From assembly GCF_001188955.3 (NCBI RefSeq), contig NZ_JPRF03000041.1:1-61152 (forward strand): a DNA stretch of 61,152 nucleotides, in the 5' to 3' direction. Below are positions 16,846-24,430 of the stretch, one piece after another (within the stretch, counting starts at the first letter, position 1; every line of letters begins with the position of its first letter). Origin of the DNA: Kitasatospora aureofaciens (GTDB lineage: Bacteria; Actinomycetota; Actinomycetes; Streptomycetales; Streptomycetaceae). A model generated the notes under the pieces. It was not told the origin of the DNA and searched no databases. It worked only from the letters and a program-made list of their open reading frames with translations. The position numbers were made by a program, and so were the translations under genes.

Positions 16846-17245
16846 TGTCTGACGCCGGCAGGTAATGACCGTTACCGGCGACATTTGCCCGGAATGCGGT
16901 TGGGTAAGAATCCGGTAACTCTGACGGGGGAGTCCGGGAAGCGGACATCCCTACTGGCCGGTCAACTGCCGATATTAACGGAATAGCGGTACGGTGTACG
17001 GCCCGTGGCCCTGTCAACTTCGGCGGGTCCTCGGGCCGTACGTCCAGGGGGCGACAGCCCGCCCCCGGGCGGAATTCACGAGGCCCGCCGACGTTAGGGC
17101 GGGCCGAAACCGGCAGGGGGTTGGTCTTGCGTCAGATCCGGAACGCGCAATTCGCGCACAGTCGCGCATTCCTGGGAGTTCCCTGGGAATTCTCGGAGAA
17201 CGGGAACATGCGGAACATCGGCTCGCCCTGCATCGTTGGTCTAGC
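16846..17245. other. Gene-free region after proS with two inverted repeats
   Basis: About 400 bases, partly AT-richer than the surroundings. GTTACCGG at 16871-16878 pairs with CCGGTAAC at 16912-16919, and a perfect 10-bp arm at 16996-17005 pairs with 17032-17041. No tRNA or gene is visible. It probably carries the proS end and the promoter of the SprT-like gene. Confidence 0.55.
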
Positions 17246-17824
17246 GTGAGCACGACACAGCCCCTCGTCCTCGCGGCCGAACTGGCCGCCGCCTGGAGTG
17301 ACATCCAGGCCCACCACCAGGACCTCCCCGACCTCGCCTCGCCCGAGGCGCTGATCGGAGAGTCCTCTTCGGCCTGTGGCACGCGGCTCGGTTTCGAGCG
17401 GCTCCTCCACGAGGCTGCCCACGGTCTGGCCGCGGCCCGGGACATCCGGGACACCTCGCGGGCCGGCCGCTACCACAACCGGCGCTTCCTGATGCTCGCC
17501 TCCGAGCTGGGCCTGGCGCACCCGGTCGAGCCGCACGCCAGCAGCGGCTTTTCCCAGGTGACCATGCTCAAGGAGACGCAGGAGCGCTACGCCGAGACCA
17601 TCGAGCGCCTGGACCGCGCCCTGGGCGCGCACCAGGAAGCGGTGGCCGGCGACGGCACCAACCGCGCCTTCCGCGGGCCGGCCGCCCGGCACGGCTCCTC
17701 CGGGGGCGGCGTACGGGTCAAGGCGGTCTGCGGCTGCGGACGCAACGTCCGGGTCGTGCCGTCGGTGCTCGCGCAGGCGTCCATCGTCTGCGGCGCTTGC
17801 CAGCAGCCGTTCAAGATCGCGTAA
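17246..17824 (+). CDS. SprT-like zinc metalloprotein
   Basis: A 192-residue protein that matches the layout of SprT/Spartan-like proteases, though it may be annotated as hypothetical. Seen: a zinc-binding HEAAH at residues 55-59, another histidine in RYHNRRF (77), and a C-terminal zinc ribbon with Cys162, Cys164, Cys182 and Cys185 (VCGCGRNVRV ... VCGACQQPF). Spartan-type enzymes cut proteins crosslinked to DNA; bacterial SprT roles are poorly known. Start GTG 17246 (STTQPLVLAAELAAAW) fits the domain start; no good Shine-Dalgarno is present. It stands alone between proS and rpsP. Activity is inference. Confidence 0.7.
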   Translation: MSTTQPLVLAAELAAAWSDIQAHHQDLPDLASPEALIGESSSACGTRLGFERLLHEAAHGLAAARDIRDTSRAGRYHNRRFLMLASELGLAHPVEPHASSGFSQVTMLKETQERYAETIERLDRALGAHQEAVAGDGTNRAFRGPAARHGSSGGGVRVKAVCGCGRNVRVVPSVLAQASIVCGACQQPFKIA

Positions 17825-18264
17825 TCCGGGGCCGGGACCGGTCGGCGACTGTGCGGGCAGTCGGCACGGCCGGGGTGGCCGGCGCCGGTGACGTTGGCGC
17901 CGGTGACGTTGGTGACATCGGTGACACGGGTGAGTCTGTGGGCTGACCGGGAGCGGGGGCTCCCGGTCGGGCCCTGAGCGGCCCCGTCGCCCGTTCGCGC
18001 TCCGCCTCGGGGCTTCCCCGCGCCCTGTCGTGGGGCGCCCCTGCATCGCCCTCGGGCTTCCGTATGCCCTGCTCCGGGCCTTCCTCCGTGACGGCCGGGT
18101 GAAGAGCGTCCGCGCCGGTATGGCAGAATGGACAGCTGAGTACTCGGCAGCCGGGCAGGACCCCTCTCTCCTACGGCTGGCGTGTCCCTTGAACGGCCTC
18201 CCCCGCAACCCCACGCGGACGGCGAGGCTGCTCACCCACGTCAACACCAGGAGAATCCACTCCC
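17825..18264. other. Gene-free region and leader before rpsP
   Basis: About 440 bases. It has a tandem repeat (GGCGCCGGTGACGTT twice, 17881-17910, trailing into GGTGAC units) and a hairpin at 17945-17968. The last 150 bases are the likely rpsP promoter and leader; I could not assign a convincing -35/-10 pair. Confidence 0.5.
17945..17968 (+). terminator. Hairpin, probable terminator of the SprT-like gene
   Basis: A perfect 10-bp stem (17945-17954 with 17959-17968) with a GGGG loop, 120 bases after the gene. No T tract, as is common in Streptomyces terminators. Confidence 0.5.
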
Positions 18265-18693
18265 GTGGCAGTCAAGATCAAGCTGAAGCGTCTCGGCAAG
18301 ATTCGCTCCCCGCACTACCGCATCGTCGTCGCCGACGCCCGCACCAAGCGTGACGGTCGCGCGATCGAGGAGATCGGCATCTACCAGCCGACCTACAACC
18401 CCTCGAAGATCGAGGTCGACAGCGACCGCGCCCAGTACTGGCTGTCCGTCGGCGCCCAGCCGACCGAGCCGGTGCTCGCCATCCTCAAGCTGACCGGCGA
18501 CTGGCAGAAGTTCAAGGGCCTGCCGGCTCCGGAGCCGCTGAAGGTCGCCGAGCCCAAGGTCGAGGACTTCTCGCACCTGTTCGCGAAGGCCGTCGCCGGC
18601 TTCGAGGACGCCACCACCGGTGTCGCCATCACCCCGAAGGCCAAGAAGTCGGACAAGGCCGAGGCTGACGCCGACGCCGCCGCCGAGGCCTGA
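18265..18693 (+). CDS. rpsP: 30S ribosomal protein S16
   Basis: Small-subunit protein needed for 30S assembly. The start AVKIKLKRLGKIRSPHYRIVV is canonical, and the conserved core runs to about residue 85. The C-terminal extension (142 residues in all) is Lys/Ala/Asp rich (KSDKAEADADAAAEA), common in actinomycetes. GTG start at 18265 with CAGGAGA upstream. First gene of rpsP-khpA; the KH gene begins one codon after its stop. Confidence 0.98.
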   Translation: MAVKIKLKRLGKIRSPHYRIVVADARTKRDGRAIEEIGIYQPTYNPSKIEVDSDRAQYWLSVGAQPTEPVLAILKLTGDWQKFKGLPAPEPLKVAEPKVEDFSHLFAKAVAGFEDATTGVAITPKAKKSDKAEADADAAAEA

Positions 18694-18695
18694 TC

Positions 18696-18935
18696 GTGAT
18701 CGAGGACGCCCTCGACCATCTGGTGAAGGGCATCGTCGAGCACCCCGACGAGGTGCAGGTGCGCTCGCGCAACCTGCGTCGGGGCAACACCATCGAGGTG
18801 CGGGTGCACCCCGATGACCTCGGCAAGGTGATCGGCCGGGGCGGCCGCACGGCGCGCGCACTGCGCACCGTGGTCGGCGCCCTCGGCGGTCGCAACGTCC
18901 GGGTCGACCTGGTCGACGTGGACAACATTCGCTGA
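18696..18935 (+). CDS. khpA: KH-domain RNA-binding protein KhpA
   Basis: A 79-residue single KH-domain protein. The GxxG loop is in VIGRGGRTARALRTVV. KhpA-type proteins bind RNA, often with KhpB/Jag, and affect ribosome or small-RNA function. The gene starts with GTG two bases after the rpsP stop, so it is co-translated with S16. A strong intrinsic terminator follows within 30 bases, separating it from rimM. Confidence 0.93.
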   Translation: MIEDALDHLVKGIVEHPDEVQVRSRNLRRGNTIEVRVHPDDLGKVIGRGGRTARALRTVVGALGGRNVRVDLVDVDNIR

Positions 18936-18964
18936 CGCAGCTGCTCGTTCAGCCGTCGGGCTTG

Positions 18965-19004
18965 AGGCCGACCGGGACGCATGTCGTCCCGGTCGGCCTT
19001 TTTT
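18965..19004 (+). terminator. Intrinsic terminator between khpA and rimM
   Basis: A perfect 15-bp stem (18965-18979 with 18985-18999), 5-base loop CATGT, then six Ts. This is the most canonical rho-independent terminator in the window and lies inside what is often treated as a single rpsP-rplS operon. Confidence 0.93.
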
Positions 19005-19022
19005 GCTGGCTGTCCCTGCTCG

Positions 19023-19080
19023 GCCCTCAGCGCGCACCCGTCTCAGCGCATATCCGTCTCAGCGCTTACCCGTCTCAGCC
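19023..19080 (+). repeat. 16-bp tandem repeat in the rimM leader
   Basis: CGTCTCAG recurs at 19039, 19055 and 19071 (16-bp period, units CGTCTCAGCGC plus a variable AT-richer end), with a degenerate fourth copy from about 19023. It lies just after the terminator and about 35 bases before rimM. Confidence 0.75.
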
Positions 19081-19114
19081 TTCTTCGCCCAGCAACTCCA
19101 GGAGAACGATCACC

Positions 19115-19675
19115 GTGCAGCTCGTCGTCGGCAGGATCGGCCGCGCCCACGGCATCAGGGGTGACGTCAGTGTCGAGGTCCGCACCGACGAGCCGGAACT
19201 CCGGCTCGGTCCCGGTGCTGTCCTGCTCACCGACCCCGCCTCGGCCGGACCGCTGACCGTCGAATCCGGCCGGGTGCACAGCGGCCGACTGCTGCTGCGC
19301 TTCGCCGGCGTCAAGGACCGCAACGCTGCGGAGGCGCTGCGGGGCACCCTGCTCATCTCCGAGGTCGACCCGGAGGAGCGTCCGGAGGACCCGGAGGAGT
19401 ACTACGACCACCAGCTGATCGGCCTCGACGTGGTGCTGCTCGACGGCACCCCGGTCGGCGAGCTGACCGAGGTCGTCCACCTGCCGTACCAGGACCTGCT
19501 CACGGTGAGGAAGGCCGACGGGACGGAGGTGCTGGTGCCCTTCGTGACCCAGATCGTGCCGACCATCGACCTGGAGAACCAGCGGGCCGTGATCACCCCG
19601 CCGGCCGGGCTGATCGACCCCGACCAGGCCGAGGTCGTCGGCACCGCGTCGGAGGAGCCGGAGGAGTCGGAGTGA
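19115..19675 (+). CDS. rimM: Ribosome maturation factor RimM
   Basis: RimM binds S19 and helps mature the 30S head. The 186-residue product begins QLVVGRIGRAHGIRGDVSVEVRTDEPE, the family's signature N-terminal barrel, and has the PRC-barrel half with EEYYDHQLIGLDVVLLDG and PFVTQIVPTIDLENQRAVITPPAGL. GTG start at 19115 with CAGGAGA upstream. Its stop overlaps the likely trmD start. Its position after a terminator suggests its own promoter or read-through control. Confidence 0.97.
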   Translation: MQLVVGRIGRAHGIRGDVSVEVRTDEPELRLGPGAVLLTDPASAGPLTVESGRVHSGRLLLRFAGVKDRNAAEALRGTLLISEVDPEERPEDPEEYYDHQLIGLDVVLLDGTPVGELTEVVHLPYQDLLTVRKADGTEVLVPFVTQIVPTIDLENQRAVITPPAGLIDPDQAEVVGTASEEPEESE

Positions 19676-20565
19676 CCGTCGGGCAGACTCCCGGAGAGGC
19701 CGCGCAGGACGCTGGTCAGGACGCCGGCGCGGGTGTCCGGTCCGGGATGCGGATCGACGTCGTCTCGATCTTCCCGGAGTACCTGGAACCGCTGAACATC
19801 TCGCTGGTCGGCAAGGCCAGGGCCCGCGGCCAGCTGGATGTGCACCTCCACGACCTGCGCGAATGGACCCACGACGTGCACCGCACGGTGGACGACACCC
19901 CCTACGGCGGCGGCCCCGGCATGGTGATGAAGCCCGAGCCGTGGGGCGAGGCGCTGGACGCCGTCGTGGCCGGCGGACCCGCGGGCGAGGTGCCGACCCT
20001 GGTCGTCCCCACCCCGAGTGGGCGCCCGTTCACCCAGGAGCTCGCCCAGGAGCTGGCCGGCCGGCCCTGGCTGGCGTTCACCCCGGCGCGGTACGAGGGC
20101 ATCGACCGCCGGGTCATCGAGGAGGCGGCCACCCGCATGCCGGTGGTCGAGGCCTCGATCGGCGACTACGTGCTGGCCGGCGGTGAGGTCGCGGTGCTGG
20201 TGATGGTCGAGGCGATCGCCAGGCTGCTGCCCGGCGTGCTCGGCAACGCCGAATCCCACCGGGACGACTCCTTCGCCCCCGGCGCGATGGCCGACCTGCT
20301 GGAGGGCCCGGTCTACACCAAGCCCGCCGAATGGCGCGGCCGGACCGTGCCGGACGTGCTGCTCAGCGGCAACCACGGCAAGATCGCACGCTGGCGGCGG
20401 GAGCAGGCCTTCGCCCGCACCCTGACCAACCGGCCCGACCTGGTCGGGCGCTGGCAGTACGGCGCCTTCGACAAGAAGGACCGGGCGGCGCTCAGCGTCC
20501 TGGGCCTGGTCTGGGACGAGGAGCTCGGCCGATTTCGGTCCGCAGCCGGTGATGTGGAAGAATAG
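19672..20565 (+). CDS. trmD: tRNA (guanine37-N1)-methyltransferase TrmD
   Basis: TrmD makes m1G37 in tRNAs with G36 and prevents +1 frameshifting. The SPOUT knot region is clear: MRIDVVSIFPEYLEPL, DDTPYGGGPGMVM, RYEGIDRRVIEE and the knot SIGDYVLAGGEVA, with the C-terminal LLSGNHGKIARWRREQA. The start at GTG 19672 overlaps the rimM stop and has GGAGGAG before it. Family proteins usually begin at the ATG at 19747 (MRIDVV), which would remove 25 poorly conserved residues but has little Shine-Dalgarno support. Full length is 297 residues. Confidence 0.95.
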   Translation: MTVGQTPGEAAQDAGQDAGAGVRSGMRIDVVSIFPEYLEPLNISLVGKARARGQLDVHLHDLREWTHDVHRTVDDTPYGGGPGMVMKPEPWGEALDAVVAGGPAGEVPTLVVPTPSGRPFTQELAQELAGRPWLAFTPARYEGIDRRVIEEAATRMPVVEASIGDYVLAGGEVAVLVMVEAIARLLPGVLGNAESHRDDSFAPGAMADLLEGPVYTKPAEWRGRTVPDVLLSGNHGKIARWRREQAFARTLTNRPDLVGRWQYGAFDKKDRAALSVLGLVWDEELGRFRSAAGDVEE

Positions 20566-20719
20566 GCCGCTGCTGTCTGTCGCTGGTTCCCTTCCGTAGG
20601 GAGCACGTGGACCGGCGCCCCCGCCACGGGGGGATCGCCGCCAGCCGATGCGGCCCGCAGCAGACCCCATTGTGACGAACTTCCGTGGGCGGCCCGTGGC
20701 GCCTGCGATGGAGAGCAAC

Positions 20720-21070
20720 ATGAGCAACAAGCTCGCTGCTGTCGACGCGGCCTCGCTGCGTACCGACATCCCGGCCTTCCGCGCCGGTGACACCCTGAAG
20801 GTTCACGTCCGGGTCATCGAGGGCAACCGCTCCCGTGTCCAGGTCTTCCAGGGCGTCGTCATCCGCCGCCACGGCGCCGGTGTCGGTGAGACCTTCACCG
20901 TTCGCAAGGTCAGCTTCAACGTCGGCGTGGAGCGCACCTTCCCGGTGCACACCCCGGTCGTCGAGAAGATCGAGGTCGTGACCCGCGGTGCGGTTCGCCG
21001 CGCCAAGCTGTACTACCTGCGTGACCTCCGCGGCAAGGCCGCGAAGATCAAGGAGAAGCGCGACCGCTGA
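20720..21070 (+). CDS. rplS: 50S ribosomal protein L19
   Basis: Large-subunit protein at the 30S-50S interface. The 116-residue product is canonical: DIPAFRAGDTLKVHVRVIEG, RVQVFQGVVIRRHGAGVGE, VGVERTFPVHTP and RAKLYYLRDLRGKAAKIKEK. ATG 20720 is preferred over the in-frame ATG at 20708 because GGAGA precedes it and L19 normally begins there. A 154-base leader after trmD holds small hairpins (for example CCCCG/CGGGG near 20617-20632), so it may be regulated or transcribed separately. Confidence 0.97.
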   Translation: MSNKLAAVDAASLRTDIPAFRAGDTLKVHVRVIEGNRSRVQVFQGVVIRRHGAGVGETFTVRKVSFNVGVERTFPVHTPVVEKIEVVTRGAVRRAKLYYLRDLRGKAAKIKEKRDR

Positions 21071-21147
21071 TCCACCGGCCCCCGGCCACGCCGGGGGATC
21101 GGAGCGCTCGGAAGGGCTGAGCAACCGCAAGGTAAGCTCAGCGCCCG

Positions 21148-22047
21148 ATGAGCACGCACGAACCACCCGCGGACCGCGACGGCAGTCCCGCACCCACCGG
21201 TGCGGACTCGCTGTCGCGGTCCGCGGTCGTCTCCGGGCCGGAGCCGTCCCCGGAACGGCAGGCGGCGCCGGACGGCGGCCCGGTGCCCGAACAGTCCGAG
21301 GACCAGCCCGAGGCGGCGGAGAAGGACGGCGAGGACGGGGAGTCCGGCGGGGACGGGGAGTCCGAGCCCGGGCGTTCGCGGTCCCGGGACCTGCTGCTGT
21401 TGGTCGGGATCTGCCTGGCGGCCCTGCTCCTGGTGAACGCGTTCGTCGCCCGGCCGTTCACGGTGCCCTCCGGCTCGATGGAGGACACGCTGCAGCCTGG
21501 CGACCGGTTGATCGCCAACCAGCTCGCCTACGCCTTCGGCGGCCACCCCCGGCGCGGCGACATCGTGGTCTTCGACGGGGTGGGCTCCTTCCTCCCCGAA
21601 CCGGCCGGTCAGCCGGGGTTCTGGGACAACGTGCGTTCGGTCGGCCGGGACCTCGGGCTGGTCCCGGCGGGGAACACGGTCTACGTCAAGCGAGTGATCG
21701 GCGTCGGCGGCGACCGGGTGAGGAGCACCGGCCCGGGCGCGCCGCTCACCGTCAACGGCGTACCGGTGGACGAGACCTCCTACCTGGCCCCGGGGGACCA
21801 GCCGTCCGACGTGGCCTTCGACGTCGTGGTGCCGCCTGGCGAGCTGTTCGTGCTGGGCGACCACCGGAGCGCCTCCCGGGACTCGCGCGACCACCTCGGG
21901 GAGCCCGGCGGTGGCTTCGTGCCCGCGGACAAGGTGATCGGGCGGGCGGACTGGGTGGTGTACCCGTTCTCGCGCCTGACCGGCCTGGACCGGCCCTCGG
22001 CTTTCACCGCGGTCACGGGGACGGGTGGTCATGGGGACCAGGGGTAG
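21148..22047 (+). CDS. lepB: Type I signal peptidase (first of four)
   Basis: Membrane serine protease that removes Sec and Tat signal peptides. A long acidic cytoplasmic tail of about 78 residues precedes one membrane helix (about 81-99). Catalytic Ser110 lies in VPSGSMEDTLQ and Lys181 in VYVKRVIGVGGD; the GDHRSASRDSRD box completes the fold. 299 residues. ATG 21148 has little Shine-Dalgarno but TAAGCT lies 9 bases upstream, so the transcript leader may be very short. The next signal peptidase overlaps its end. Four clustered lepB genes after rplS are typical of Streptomyces (sipW-Z). Confidence 0.94.
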   Translation: MSTHEPPADRDGSPAPTGADSLSRSAVVSGPEPSPERQAAPDGGPVPEQSEDQPEAAEKDGEDGESGGDGESEPGRSRSRDLLLLVGICLAALLLVNAFVARPFTVPSGSMEDTLQPGDRLIANQLAYAFGGHPRRGDIVVFDGVGSFLPEPAGQPGFWDNVRSVGRDLGLVPAGNTVYVKRVIGVGGDRVRSTGPGAPLTVNGVPVDETSYLAPGDQPSDVAFDVVVPPGELFVLGDHRSASRDSRDHLGEPGGGFVPADKVIGRADWVVYPFSRLTGLDRPSAFTAVTGTGGHGDQG

Positions 22048-23044
22048 GGGTCGGGTCGCCGACCGCTCGGCCCCGAAGCCGGGCGAGGGCGAGGCGGACC
22101 GGGACGGGGGCGGTGCCGTGCGTTCCGTCCGTTCGGGCCGTTCCGCCCGTTCGGTAGGACTCGCGGATCCGGCCGAGCCGGCCGCGTCGGCCGCGCCGGT
22201 CCGCGGCCGGGCCGAGCGCCGTCGCAGTGCCCGACGCGCGGCCCGCCGGCGCAAGCGCTCGCTGCTGCGTGAGTTCCCGCTGATCGTCCTGGTGGCCCTG
22301 CTGGTGGCGCTGGTCTTGAAGACCTTCCTGATCCAGGTGTTCGTGATCCCCTCGGGCTCGATGGAGCAGACCATCCAGGTCGGGGACCGGGTGCTGGTGG
22401 ACAAGTTGACCCCCTGGTTCGGCAGTGAGCCGCAGCGCGGCGACGTGGTGGTGTTCAAGGACCCGGGCGGCTGGCTGGAGAACGATCGCAAGCCGTCCCA
22501 CGACGGTCCGGTACTGGGCGGCACCAAGCAGGTGCTGACCTTCGTCGGACTGCTGCCGTCCGACAACGAGCAGGACCTGATCAAGCGCGTGATCGGCGTC
22601 GGTGGGGACACCGTCGAGTGCTGCGACCCGCAGGGGCGGCTCACCGTCAACGGCCACGCGGTGGAGGAGCCCTACCTCGCGCCGGGCAACCCGCCCTCCC
22701 GGCAGCCGTTCAAGGTGACGGTGCCCAAGGGGCGCCTGTGGGTCATGGGGGACCACCGGGACGTCTCCGCCGACTCGCGCTTCCACATGGGCAATCCGGG
22801 GCAGGGCACCGTCCCGCTGAACGACGTGGTCGGTCGCGCGTTCGTGATCGCCTGGCCGCTGGGCCGCTTCCATCAACTCGATGAACCGAGTTCACTCTCC
22901 TCTCTCGCCGCGGCGTCTCAGCCCGGCGGAACTGCGCCGGAATCGATGGGCATTGGGCCGGTTCCAACAGAACCTCCGCTCGTTATGGGTGTATTGGGCA
23001 TCCTTCCGCTTGTCTTTCGCCGGCCGGGGCGGCCTCCGAAGTGA
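22031..23044 (+). CDS. lepB: Type I signal peptidase (second of four)
   Basis: A 337-residue paralogue. It has a very basic Arg/Ser/Ala tail (about residues 55-77), one membrane helix (about 82-100), catalytic Ser110 in IPSGSMEQTIQ and the lysine in LIKRVIGVGGD, the GDHRDVSADSRFH box, and a second hydrophobic segment near the C-terminus (PPLVMGVLGILPLVF), the two-anchor layout known for most Streptomyces Sip proteins. The gene overlaps the previous one; ATG 22031 or GTG 22025 are both possible starts. About 240 bases with a hairpin separate it from the third copy. Confidence 0.93.
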   Translation: MGTRGRGRVADRSAPKPGEGEADRDGGGAVRSVRSGRSARSVGLADPAEPAASAAPVRGRAERRRSARRAARRRKRSLLREFPLIVLVALLVALVLKTFLIQVFVIPSGSMEQTIQVGDRVLVDKLTPWFGSEPQRGDVVVFKDPGGWLENDRKPSHDGPVLGGTKQVLTFVGLLPSDNEQDLIKRVIGVGGDTVECCDPQGRLTVNGHAVEEPYLAPGNPPSRQPFKVTVPKGRLWVMGDHRDVSADSRFHMGNPGQGTVPLNDVVGRAFVIAWPLGRFHQLDEPSSLSSLAAASQPGGTAPESMGIGPVPTEPPLVMGVLGILPLVFRRPGRPPK

Positions 23045-23125
23045 GCCGCTCCGGCCGTTGGACGGCCGGACAGCGCGTGTGGAACTGCGAGCCGGATGCC
23101 CTGGAGTGATAGAGAAGTGCAGGTG

Positions 23126-23147
23126 CGGCCGGGAGTGGTCCCGGCCG
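23126..23147 (+). terminator. Hairpin between the second and third signal peptidase genes
   Basis: A perfect 9-bp stem (23126-23134 with 23139-23147) with the loop GTGG, 80 bases after the second gene. No T tract. It suggests two transcription units within the cluster. Confidence 0.5.
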
Positions 23148-23286
23148 TGCGCCGAGGCCGGGTTGGTGTCAGGGCAGTCCGCTGTGGGCAGCCCTGAGGC
23201 GTTCATGGTCGTGGCGAGCGTGGTGCCCGCTGTGCGGCACTCTGAGCGCGGGCGCGCGGGCGTCCGCACAGCAGGGAGGAGACGTT

Positions 23287-24291
23287 GTGGGGGATTTGGT
23301 GATCGGTGCCCGCTCAGGCGCCGGGGAACCCGAGGGCCCGGGCGGCCGGGTGAACCGGTCCGCCGAGTCCTCGGCACCGTCGACGGCGGGCGAGGACACG
23401 GCCGCCCAGAACGCCGACGCGCACGGCACCGGGGCGGACGGCCCGCCGGAGCCACAGCGGTCGGAGAGCGAGCAGGTGAACGAGTCGGATTCGGAGGCTC
23501 CGGCCAAGCCGCGCAAGCAGCGCTCCTTCCTGAAGGAGCTGCCGATCCTGATCGGCATCGCGTTGATCCTCGCGCTGGTGATCAAGACCTTCTTCGTCCA
23601 GGCGTTCTCCATTCCGTCGGAGTCGATGCAGAACACGCTGCAGGTCGGCGACCGTGTCCTGGTGGACAAGTTGACCCCCTGGTTCGGATCCGAACCCGAG
23701 CGCGGGGACGTCGTGGTGTTCCACGACCCGGGTGGCTGGCTGAACGACGAGCCGACCCAGCAGAGCACCAACTCCTTCGTCCGCGGCGTGCAGGACGTGC
23801 TCAGCTTCGTCGGGTTGATGCCCTCCGCCAACGAGAAGGACCTGATCAAGCGGGTCATCGCGGTCGGCGGCGACACCGTCGAGTGCAAGGACGACGGGCC
23901 GGTCAAGGTCAATGGAGTCGCCCTCAACGAGCCGTACGTCTACCAGGGCAACACCCCCTGCGGCACGCAGCCCTTCGGCCCGGTGAAGGTGCCGAACGGC
24001 CGGATCTGGGTGATGGGCGACCACCGCGCCGACTCGCTGGACTCCCGCTTCCACATGGACCAGCCGGGCGGCGGGACGGTGCCGGTGGACAACGTGATCG
24101 GGCGGGCCTTCGTGGTGGCGTGGCCGGTGAGCCACTGGTCCACGCTCCCGGTGCCGGACACCTTCGACCAGACGGGCCTGTCGGCGGTCTTGCCGGCCGC
24201 GCCTCCGGTGGGCGGCGCGGTGGGTGCCGTCGCCCTGCTGCCGCTGGTGCGTCGGGTGCGGACCCGGAAGGAGCGCCGGAAGGAGTCCTGA
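23287..24291 (+). CDS. lepB: Type I signal peptidase (third of four)
   Basis: A 334-residue paralogue with an acidic disordered tail, a membrane helix about residues 84-100, catalytic Ser113 in IPSESMQNTLQ and the lysine in LIKRVIAVGGD. The core VGDRVLVDKLTPWFGSEPERGDVVVF closely matches the second copy, so these two are probably a recent duplication. A hydrophobic segment near the C-terminus (GGAVGAVALLPLV) gives a second anchor. GTG start at 23287 behind the strong site GGGAGGAG. Confidence 0.94.
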   Translation: MGDLVIGARSGAGEPEGPGGRVNRSAESSAPSTAGEDTAAQNADAHGTGADGPPEPQRSESEQVNESDSEAPAKPRKQRSFLKELPILIGIALILALVIKTFFVQAFSIPSESMQNTLQVGDRVLVDKLTPWFGSEPERGDVVVFHDPGGWLNDEPTQQSTNSFVRGVQDVLSFVGLMPSANEKDLIKRVIAVGGDTVECKDDGPVKVNGVALNEPYVYQGNTPCGTQPFGPVKVPNGRIWVMGDHRADSLDSRFHMDQPGGGTVPVDNVIGRAFVVAWPVSHWSTLPVPDTFDQTGLSAVLPAAPPVGGAVGAVALLPLVRRVRTRKERRKES

Positions 24292-24430
24292 GCTCCACCG
24301 AGTCGTCTCCGACTCTTGCGCGGGCCGTGGTACCGACGAGTAATCTGCTCGGACGTGCCACGGCCCGTCGGCGTTCGCGCCCGAGCCACCGGCGTGCCAG
24401 TGGTGTTCTCCGGTCGGCCAGAGGTGGACG

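Noticed and set aside
19023..19080. Possible CRISPR-like array in the rimM leader
   Set aside because: The period is 16 bp with no unique spacers and no cas genes nearby.
20566..20719. Known L19 leader RNA
   Set aside because: Small hairpins are present, but I could not match the described Firmicutes L19 leader.
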